A DNA stretch of 7,069 nucleotides from Ignavibacteriaceae bacterium. GTDB taxonomy: Bacteria; Bacteroidota; Ignavibacteria; Ignavibacteriales; Ignavibacteriaceae. Shown one piece after another: positions 1 to 5,272 of the stretch (the stretch's first letter is position 1; each line of letters starts with the position of its first letter). Position numbers and translations under genes: made by a program. The stretch spans positions 1 to 7,069 of the forward strand of contig JACAFA010000219.1 of NCBI GenBank assembly GCA_013388525.1. The letters are read 5' to 3'. The notes under the pieces are model-generated. The model was not told the DNA's origin, searched no databases, and was given only the letters and a program-made list of their open reading frames with translations.

Positions 1-26
1 GGGCAAAGCTGACCGTAAAGGACAGC

Positions 27-73
27 ATTGGTTTTAATATCCTCAAAGAACAATTTGAAATCAAACCACAACT
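27..73 (-). repeat. CRISPR repeat unit 1 (consensus)
   Basis: Perfect 47 bp repeat, identical to 103-149. The base at 73 could belong to repeat or spacer, so the true unit may be 46 bp with a 30 bp spacer. Within the minus-strand form, TCAAA and TTTGA can pair around a six-base loop, and the two ends are partly complementary (GTTG against CAAT), as is usual for type II repeats. Confidence 0.93.
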
Positions 74-102
74 TTAGCGTCCCTAACCACTGCGGAAACT
101 CG

Positions 103-149
103 ATTGGTTTTAATATCCTCAAAGAACAATTTGAAATCAAACCACAACT
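103..149 (-). repeat. CRISPR repeat unit 2 (consensus)
   Basis: Identical over 47 bp to the unit at 27-73 and separated from it by a unique 29 bp spacer (74-102). Flanking bases on both sides differ from those of unit 1, which fixes the maximum shared unit at 47 bp. Confidence 0.93.
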
Positions 150-178
150 GAGCCTATATCTTACAAGGCAAACAATGA

Positions 179-225
179 ATTGGTTTTAATATCCTCAAAG
201 AACAATTTGAAAGCAAATCACCAAA
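179..225 (-). repeat. Degenerate terminal CRISPR repeat
   Basis: The first 34 bases (179-212) match the consensus perfectly. Then positions 35, 40, 44, 46 and 47 of the unit differ (T to G, C to T, A to C, C to A, T to A). Nothing repeat-like follows, so this is the array boundary. Degeneracy at one end normally marks the old, leader-distal end of an array. In crRNA orientation the altered bases are the 5' GTTGTGG part, the segment that pairs with tracrRNA in type II systems, so this copy may be processed poorly. Confidence 0.88.
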
Positions 226-246
226 ACCTTTTCTCACTTCTCCGCT

Positions 247-810
247 TTATTTTACTCTTTCAATATATCTTGATTCACTTGGGTTAACACGAATACGTTC
301 GCCTGCTGTTATAAAAGGCGGAACCTGAATTGTAACTCCATTTTCCAGCTTAGCAGGTTTGTTCAGATTGGAAGCAGTGGCACCTTTTAATTGTGGTTCC
401 GTTTCCACAACAGTTAATTCAAGAGAAGAAGGAAGTTCTACACCTATCGGTGATCCATTATAAAGTTCAACTTCTATCTTTAAACCAGGGACAAACCATT
501 TGTCTGCATCACCAACCTCATCTTTGCTAAGTGCTATCTGCTCATAATTTTCAGTATTCATAAAATGATGATGCGAATCATCAGAGTAAAGATATTCCAT
601 TTCGTGCTGCTCAAGAATCACAACCTCAACGGAATCATTAGAACGAAAACGATGTTCAAATGAGTTGCCACTTAACAGGTTTCGTAAACGTGTTTGCACC
701 ATTGCCCGAAGATTCCCGGGTGTATGATGATGAAAATCCATCACCTTGCAGGGTGCACCTTCAAATAGAATTACCATTCCTTTTCTGATATCATTTGCCT
801 GAATTGCCAT
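247..810 (-). CDS. efp: Elongation factor P, variant tip loop
   Basis: EF-P binds the ribosome between the P and E sites and relieves stalling at consecutive prolines. The 187-residue length is typical of the family. The KOW-like N-terminal domain is about 1-62, followed by two OB domains (about 66-127 and 128-187). Family hallmarks include ATG start context [17 protein letters not shown] near 81-85, ELTVVETEP at 131-139, LKGATA at 141-146 and the C-terminal RYIERVK. The loop that reaches the peptidyl-transferase centre reads T30-P-G-N33-L-R35-A. The residue aligned with the modified Lys34 of E. coli is Asn33, so neither the EpmA lysine site nor the EarP arginine site is at the usual position, although Arg35 is two residues on. 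This loop recurs in a subfamily I associate with Verrucomicrobia-like and related phyla. A GGAG ribosome site lies 8 bases before the ATG. The gene has its own upstream gap and no visible terminator before the CRISPR array. Assignment to EF-P is firm; the modification state is inference. Confidence 0.96.
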   Translation of the reverse strand: MAIQANDIRKGMVILFEGAPCKVMDFHHHTPGNLRAMVQTRLRNLLSGNSFEHRFRSNDSVEVVILEQHEMEYLYSDDSHHHFMNTENYEQIALSKDEVGDADKWFVPGLKIEVELYNGSPIGVELPSSLELTVVETEPQLKGATASNLNKPAKLENGVTIQVPPFITAGERIRVNPSESRYIERVK

Positions 811-818
811 TATTTAAT

Positions 819-822
819 CTCC
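819..822 (-). promoter_or_regulatory. Shine-Dalgarno site of efp
   Basis: GGAG on the minus strand, with an 8-base spacer to the ATG at 810. It supports this start and is the clearest ribosome-binding site in the window; the other genes have weak or no purine-rich sites. Confidence 0.7.
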
Positions 823-889
823 GTTTTTTTATCTTAATTATTTAACAATTGCAAAACCATAATGGACTGCATCGGTTATAAAAAAAATT

Positions 890-898
890 ATTATCACA
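890..898 (-). promoter_or_regulatory. Possible extended -10 element upstream of efp
   Basis: TGTGATAAT on the minus strand fits an extended -10 pattern (TGnTATAAT with one mismatch) about 80 bases before the efp ATG, in the AT-rich 161 bp gap between efp and the DCC gene. No convincing -35 lies 17 bases upstream and no Bacteroidota-type TAnnTTTG motif is seen. In so AT-rich a region a chance match is easy. The separate gap and good ribosome site do suggest efp has its own promoter somewhere in 811-971. Confidence 0.2.
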
Positions 899-971
899 AT
901 TAAATTTACTTATTTTTAGCAACGGGTTAAAGCTGTTATCATTGTTGATTTCAGATTCCCGATTATCAGTT

Positions 972-1382
972 TCAAATCAAAAACTTTGCTTTCTCTTCTT
1001 TTGTTGGCACTCTGCAGATTTCTTTTTTACCAAATAATTTATAACGGTTTCCGGCTATCAGATCATAAATAAAATCTCTAAAAAATTCCGGAAGAATTAT
1101 AAGCGGAAAAAGGATTTTAATTATACCGTTTAATTGTTTGCAAACCATCAGTGCAGCAGTTGATTTTGTGAAAAATTTTTCTCCGTCAATAAGGATAAAT
1201 GTATCAGGATTTTCAGTGATTATATTAACTTCGAAACGAGCCATTAAGTCTTTTGCTTTTTCTGATTGAAGTGGAGCGAATCTGAACAGATCTTTCTTGT
1301 CTCTTTTAATAACAAAGTTCACCCAGAAGTTGCAGAAGTTACAGATTCCGTCAAAGAGGATTATCTTTTTTTGGTTGTTCAA
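972..1382 (-). CDS. DCC-family (DUF393) thiol-disulfide oxidoreductase
   Basis: A small 136-residue cytoplasmic protein of the DUF393 family (YuxK-like), named for the DxxCxxC signature, here D11-G-I-C14-N-F-C17 directly after a hydrophobic strand (IILF). C14 and C17 would be the redox pair of a thioredoxin-like fold; the physiological substrate of the family is not established. The C-terminal part has the conserved pattern NRYKLFG (112-118) followed by C123. Residues about 87-100 are strongly hydrophobic but lie within the domain and need not span a membrane. The start is TTG at 1382-1380, overlapping the upstream gene's TGA (TTGA), with no in-frame ATG before the signature and no clear ribosome site, so translation is probably coupled to the CorC-like gene. 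The next in-frame Met (47) would delete the active site. The family is clear; the start codon and role are less so. Confidence 0.9.
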   Translation of the reverse strand: MNNQKKIILFDGICNFCNFWVNFVIKRDKKDLFRFAPLQSEKAKDLMARFEVNIITENPDTFILIDGEKFFTKSTAALMVCKQLNGIIKILFPLIILPEFFRDFIYDLIAGNRYKLFGKKEICRVPTKEEKAKFLI

Positions 1383-2608
1383 TTTGATGGAGAGAGCAAA
1401 GTTAGTTTCACAAGTTCAATCCTCTGAGAAGTTGCGCGTACAATCTGGATATTAAAATTTCCGATAGTAACAATTTCACCCTGATGGGGTATTCTTCCCA
1501 GCTGCGTTGTTATAAATCCCGATAAAGTTTCGTAGTCACCTTCCTGAATATTCAGATTGTATTTTTCGTTAATGTAATCAACTTCAACTTTGCCGCTTAC
1601 GATGTAGGTGTCTTTAGCTATTCTTCTGCAAATATCTTCGGGTACATCAAATTCATCTTCAATCTCTCCGAAAAGTTCTTCAAGAATATCTTCAATAGTT
1701 ACAATACCTGCGGTACCACCGTGCTCATCAACAACGATAGCAATCGAATTTCTTTTTTCCAGAAAGTCATTCAATACATCAAAACTTTTTTTCGTCTCAG
1801 GAATAAAACTTACTTCCCGGATAATATCTTTAATGCTTTGCGGGGATTTAAATAAATCCTTTGCAAGAACGACTCCCTTAATATTATCGAGATCATTTTC
1901 ATAAACAGGCAGCTTTGAAAATCCTGAATCAATAAAAACTGAAAGAACTTCATTTATATCACTGGTAATTTCAACCCCAACAATTTCTGTTCTGGGAGTC
2001 ATTGCTTCATAAACTCTTTGATCACCGAGTTCAATTACTTTGTTAATCAAATCACTGTCTCTCTTATCAACCATGCCGGCAATTTCACTTTCTTTAACAA
2101 GTCCTTTAATATCCTCCTTATCAAAGAGATGATAAATATTATCTGACTTAAGATTAGATGTCTGCACAATTCTATTTGAAATTGCTGAAGTAATTTTAAC
2201 AAATGGATAAAGAAGAAAATATACCGCCCGAAGTGGAATAGAGGTTAACAATACAGTACGGTCCGCAAGTTCTCTTGCCAAATATTTTGGAATGATTTCA
2301 CCAAAGAAAAGTATAATTGCAGAAAGAACTATCAGAATTTTAATTTCGCTCCAGCCAAGCAATGCAGACAGAATAACAGTACCAAGTGAAGCATAAGCAA
2401 CATTAACAATATTATTTCCGATAAGGATTGTGGAGAAAAAATTTTGCGGGTGATTTACAAAATATTTTGCATTTAAAGCAGCAAGATTTTTTTTACGTGC
2501 TCTTACTTCAATTTTAATTTTGTTAGCTACAACAAATGCCAGCTCGGTTCCTGAAAAGAAAGCGCTTAGAATTACAAAAAGAAGCATATATAAAATTTGG
2601 TGATCCAT
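1379..2608 (-). CDS. CNNM/CorC (HlyC/CorC) membrane protein with CBS pair
   Basis: A 409-residue protein with the complete layout of the hemolysin C/CorC family. The DUF21/CNNM transmembrane domain (about 1-145) carries FFSGTELAF at 17-25 and FGEIIPK at 102-108. A CBS pair follows (about 200-320), with EAMTPR at 201-206 and VDEHGGTAGIVTIEDILEE at 293-311. The C-terminal CorC_HlyC domain (about 330-405) includes GDYETLSGF at 357-365 and GRIPHQGE at 371-378. Family members are linked to Mg2+ (or Co2+/Na+) transport or its control in the inner membrane, with CBS domains sensing adenosine nucleotides; individual substrates vary and cannot be told from sequence. The name hemolysin, often attached, is historical. 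The ATG at 2608 gives a full-length first helix. It sits 47 bp after the UbiA-like gene and its stop overlaps the start of the DCC gene, so the last two are probably co-translated. Confidence 0.95.
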   Translation of the reverse strand: MDHQILYMLLFVILSAFFSGTELAFVVANKIKIEVRARKKNLAALNAKYFVNHPQNFFSTILIGNNIVNVAYASLGTVILSALLGWSEIKILIVLSAIILFFGEIIPKYLARELADRTVLLTSIPLRAVYFLLYPFVKITSAISNRIVQTSNLKSDNIYHLFDKEDIKGLVKESEIAGMVDKRDSDLINKVIELGDQRVYEAMTPRTEIVGVEITSDINEVLSVFIDSGFSKLPVYENDLDNIKGVVLAKDLFKSPQSIKDIIREVSFIPETKKSFDVLNDFLEKRNSIAIVVDEHGGTAGIVTIEDILEELFGEIEDEFDVPEDICRRIAKDTYIVSGKVEVDYINEKYNLNIQEGDYETLSGFITTQLGRIPHQGEIVTIGNFNIQIVRATSQRIELVKLTLLSPSN

Positions 2609-2655
2609 ATTCTCAATTACCCTGAAAATAACTATCTGATAATTTTTAACGGTTC

Positions 2656-3564
2656 TTAAAATAATTTATAAATAATCAAAATTGTAGTAACTGAATAAAG
2701 TAAAACATTTATTATCATAGGTAAATCAGTTGCAATTGCACGGGTTGTGTTTTCAGCTTTACCACTAATGTATTCCAAATACATAAATCTGAAGATACCA
2801 AATACCACGAAAGGAGTTGTGTAAATCAGTCTTTCGGTCTGGAAAATTGAAACAGTTCTTGAAGCAACGGTATACAAAGCATAGCAAACTATCACACCGG
2901 TTGCAGCTATCGTTGCCATCTGATCAGCAAAATTAAGTGAGTACTGAGCTAAAACTTTTCTGCTCTTTGAGCCGGACTGTTCAGAATCAGTTTTTTGCTG
3001 ATGATTATCCGAAACCAGTACGAGTTCAGACCTGCGTTTCATAACTCCGAGAAACAGAGAAATAAACATAGTTGTCAACAGCAGCCAGCTTGAAATCGGA
3101 ACCTGGATAACAAACGCACCGGCAAGTACTCTGATAGAAAATCCTGCTGCAATAGAAAATATATCAAGCAGTACGAGGTTCTTAAGCCAGAATGAGTAAA
3201 GAATATTCAATACAACAAATGCAACCACAAGTAAAATAAATTCAGTATTGAAATACATCATCAGCCAGAAAACAAGTACAAGAAACAATGAAGCGGTAAT
3301 GATGGCTGCAGTTTTTGAAATTGCGCCTGAAGGCAATGGTCGGTTTTTTTTTATAGGATGAGCTCTGTCTGATTCAATATCAACCAGATCGTTAATAACA
3401 TAAATCGCACTTGATGCAATGCAAAAAACAAAAAATGCAAGAAGTGTTGTTATAAAATAATCTCTGTCAAAAAGATGAAGTGAAAACAATAAAGGAACAA
3501 AGACAAAAACGTTTTTTATCCATTGATGCACACGTATCAGCCGGAGAAACTTAAATAGTATCAT
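2656..3564 (-). CDS. UbiA-family prenyltransferase, decaprenyl-phosphate phosphoribosyltransferase-like
   Basis: A 302-residue integral membrane protein with about 8-9 hydrophobic helices. The first Asp-rich motif is N58-D59-L-V-D62-I-E-S-D66, which binds Mg2+ and the (pyro)phosphate, followed by HP-IKKNRPLPSG (69-80). YSFWLKN (123-129), then L-D134-IFSIAAGFSIRVLAGA and MKRRSEL (175-181) make up the second half. The opening RxHQWIKNxFVFxPLLF and the HPxKxxRPxxSG stretch match the Rv3806c branch, which joins phosphoribosyl pyrophosphate to a polyprenyl phosphate, better than quinone or heme-O prenyltransferases. In mycobacteria the product feeds decaprenylphosphoryl-arabinose synthesis through DprE1/DprE2, neither of which is here. 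A hydrophilic segment at about 184-204 lies between helices. The ATG at 3564 shares one base with the mutase stop (TGATG), indicating translational coupling. Superfamily is certain; the exact substrate is inferred. Confidence 0.9.
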   Translation of the reverse strand: MILFKFLRLIRVHQWIKNVFVFVPLLFSLHLFDRDYFITTLLAFFVFCIASSAIYVINDLVDIESDRAHPIKKNRPLPSGAISKTAAIITASLFLVLVFWLMMYFNTEFILLVVAFVVLNILYSFWLKNLVLLDIFSIAAGFSIRVLAGAFVIQVPISSWLLLTTMFISLFLGVMKRRSELVLVSDNHQQKTDSEQSGSKSRKVLAQYSLNFADQMATIAATGVIVCYALYTVASRTVSIFQTERLIYTTPFVVFGIFRFMYLEYISGKAENTTRAIATDLPMIINVLLYSVTTILIIYKLF

Positions 3565-5219
3565 CAGAAGACAACTACTTCTTCATAAGTGCCGAATACT
3601 TTTTTAAGTTCGCCTACCATTTCGCCAAGTGTAACTTTATTATGTGCAGCTTTAACAAATACCGGCATAAGATTATTCCCATTTTCACCTGCCGATAAAA
3701 TTTCAGCAAGGCTTTCCTCAACATCTTGCTGGTTTCGGCTTTGTTTTAATTCAGCAAGACGTTTCTTCTGTGCAATTTCAACTTCCGGTGATATCGTTAA
3801 TATCGGGATTTCAATTTTTTCGTCTTCCTCAATAAACTCATTAACACCAACGATGAATTTTTCTTTCCGCTCAACTTCCTGCTGGTAACGATATGCTGCA
3901 TCTGCAATTTCTTTCTGGAAGTAACCTGATTCAATTGCAGGTATAACTCCACCGATTGCATCGATCTGATCAAAAATTTTATTTGCTTCTTTTTCCATTT
4001 TATCGGTCAATGCTTCTACGTAATAACTTCCTCCGAGAGGATCTACTGTATTGATGACGCCCGTTTCATAAGCAATAATCTGCTGAGTACGAAGAGCAAT
4101 TCTTACAGCCTTTTCACTTGGAAGCGCAAGAGTTTCATCCATTGAGTTTGTGTGAAGCGACTGAGTTCCACCAAGAACACCAGCCAATGCCTGGAATGCG
4201 GTTCTTACTATATTATTTTCCGGCTGTTGAGCTGTAAGTGTACATCCTGCTGTTTGTGTGTGAAAACGCAGCCACCAGGAACGAGGATTTTTTGCACCGT
4301 ATTTTTCTTTCATTCTTTTAGCAAATATTCTTCTTGCAGCACGGTATTTTGCAATCTCTTCAAAAAAATCAAGATGAGAATTAAAGAAGAAAGAAATCCT
4401 CGGAGCAAAGGCATCAACATCAAGCCCTCTTTCAATGCAGGCTTCGATATATGCAAAACCATCTGCAAGAGTGTAAGCAAGTTCCTGCACTGCAGTTGAG
4501 CCTGCTTCACGGATATGATACCCGCTTACTGAAACAGGATTCCATTGCGGAACTTCATTTGTACAATATTCAATCATATCGGTTATGATTCTCATTGATG
4601 GTCTTGGCGGATAAATATATTCTTTCTGAGCAATGTATTCTTTGAGTATATCATTTTGAAGTGTGCCACGAAGATCTTTAAAGTCAATTCCACGATCTCG
4701 GGCAACAGCCAGATACATTGCAAAAATCATTGCAGCCGGAGAATTGATTGTCATCGAAGTAGAAACTTTGTCAAGAGGGATTTTATCAAAAAGAATATCC
4801 ATATCTCTGATTGATGAAACCGCAACACCACAAATTCCTACTTCACCTTCACTCAAAGGTGAATCTGCATCCCAGCCCATAAGTGTCGGAAGATCATAAG
4901 CAACGGAAAGACCTGTTTGTCCTCTGCTTAGTAAGTAATGGTATCTTTGATTTGTATCTTCAGGTGTACCAAATCCTGCAAACTGGCGCATCGTCCAGAT
5001 TTTTCCTCTGTAACCATTCGGATGAATGCCTCTTGTAAAAGGATACTCACCGGGAAAACCAATATCGTTCAGATAATTTATGTTCTCAATATCATCAGGA
5101 CCATAGAGCGGTTCAATCTTTTCACCACTGACCGAAGTGAACTTCATACCGGTGGTTTTCATTGATTTTACTTTTTCATCATATTCTGCCCGTTTTTCAA
5201 GATACTTTTTATCAAGCAT
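3564..5219 (-). CDS. Acyl-CoA mutase large subunit, isobutyryl-CoA-mutase-like
   Basis: A 551-residue member of the B12-dependent methylmalonyl-CoA mutase family, comprising only the substrate-binding TIM barrel and linker. The cobalamin-binding domain (DxHxxG...) is absent, so it needs a separate small subunit, not encoded in this window. Family motifs: [20 protein letters not shown] (59-78), [10 protein letters not shown] (103-112), [11 protein letters not shown] (185-195), SGYHIREAG (232-240) with the active-site His235, [18 protein letters not shown] (319-336), [14 protein letters not shown] (349-362) and [10 protein letters not shown] (393-402). The two positions that set specificity are Phe80 and Gln198. 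By alignment to the Propionibacterium enzyme these replace Tyr89 and Arg207, the residues that hold the substrate carboxylate. Phe80/Gln198 is the pair reported for isobutyryl-CoA mutase IcmA, even with the same numbering. It would thus interconvert isobutyryl- and butyryl-CoA or a similar uncharged acyl-CoA. Automatic annotation would probably say methylmalonyl-CoA mutase. ATG at 5219; weak ribosome site GAAAG. Confidence 0.95.
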   Translation of the reverse strand: MLDKKYLEKRAEYDEKVKSMKTTGMKFTSVSGEKIEPLYGPDDIENINYLNDIGFPGEYPFTRGIHPNGYRGKIWTMRQFAGFGTPEDTNQRYHYLLSRGQTGLSVAYDLPTLMGWDADSPLSEGEVGICGVAVSSIRDMDILFDKIPLDKVSTSMTINSPAAMIFAMYLAVARDRGIDFKDLRGTLQNDILKEYIAQKEYIYPPRPSMRIITDMIEYCTNEVPQWNPVSVSGYHIREAGSTAVQELAYTLADGFAYIEACIERGLDVDAFAPRISFFFNSHLDFFEEIAKYRAARRIFAKRMKEKYGAKNPRSWWLRFHTQTAGCTLTAQQPENNIVRTAFQALAGVLGGTQSLHTNSMDETLALPSEKAVRIALRTQQIIAYETGVINTVDPLGGSYYVEALTDKMEKEANKIFDQIDAIGGVIPAIESGYFQKEIADAAYRYQQEVERKEKFIVGVNEFIEEDEKIEIPILTISPEVEIAQKKRLAELKQSRNQQDVEESLAEILSAGENGNNLMPVFVKAAHNKVTLGEMVGELKKVFGTYEEVVVF

Positions 5220-5248
5220 AATTATTCTTTCTATTGTATGAAAATGAA

Positions 5249-5254
5249 ATTATA
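5249..5254 (-). promoter_or_regulatory. Possible -10 box before the mutase gene
   Basis: A perfect TATAAT on the minus strand in the 53 bp gap between mutL and the mutase gene. It would place a transcript start about 20 bases before the mutase ATG. The hexamer 17 bases upstream (CTTAAA) is a poor -35. It could be an internal promoter of the gene string, but AT richness makes chance occurrence likely. Confidence 0.25.
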
Positions 5255-5272
5255 CGAATACTCATATTAAAT

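Larger units (their letters stand above)
1..225 (-). CRISPR. End of a CRISPR array, type II-C-like 46-47 bp repeats
   Basis: Three repeat units start at 27, 103 and 179, an exact 76 bp period. The first two are identical over 47 bp (27-73, 103-149); the third (179-225) matches over its first 34 bases and then has 5 mismatches. Unique 29 bp spacers lie at 74-102 and 150-178, and 1-26 is most of a third spacer, so the array continues left of the window. On the minus strand the repeat begins (A)GTTGTGGTTTGA and ends AAAACCAAT, resembling type II-C repeats (the Neisseria repeat begins GTTGTAG and ends ACAAT). Repeats of 46-48 bp with ~30 bp spacers are known from Bacteroidota type II-C loci. Strand is therefore inferred from the repeat sequence. 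No cas gene is in the window, so the subtype rests on repeat form alone; array identity is near certain, subtype moderately so. Confidence 0.95.

Noticed and set aside
811..971. Rho-independent terminator for the DCC gene or a riboswitch ahead of efp
   Set aside because: The only inverted repeats are short and AT-rich (for example AACAG/CCGTT around 921-937, with a mismatch) and lack a stable GC stem followed by a T-run.
944..984. Possible tracrRNA anti-repeat: TTTCAAATCAAAAAC at 970-984 resembles the repeat's TTTGAAATCAAACC, with a 7 bp inverted copy (TTGATTT) at 945-951
   Set aside because: Only about 11 of 12 central bases match, with no agreement beyond. It overlaps the end of the DCC gene, and no terminator-like tracrRNA tail follows. 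It could be retested by folding it against the crRNA repeat if no tracrRNA is found near cas9.
1608..1904. Plus-strand open frame of 98 codons
   Set aside because: It is antisense to the strongly supported CorC-like gene, its product is low-complexity Ser/Ile-rich, and it has no ribosome site. It is a by-product of AT-rich codon use.
2105..2116. 12-base exact match to the CRISPR repeat (TTTAATATCCTC)
   Set aside because: It lies inside the CorC-like coding sequence, where it encodes part of a normal K-E-D-I-K-G stretch, and the match does not extend. Chance is likely in AT-rich DNA.
4152..4499. Plus-strand open frame of 115 codons, Cys/Ser-rich
   Set aside because: It lies opposite the conserved barrel of the acyl-CoA mutase, and its apparent cysteines mirror the codons of that gene. 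There is no independent support.
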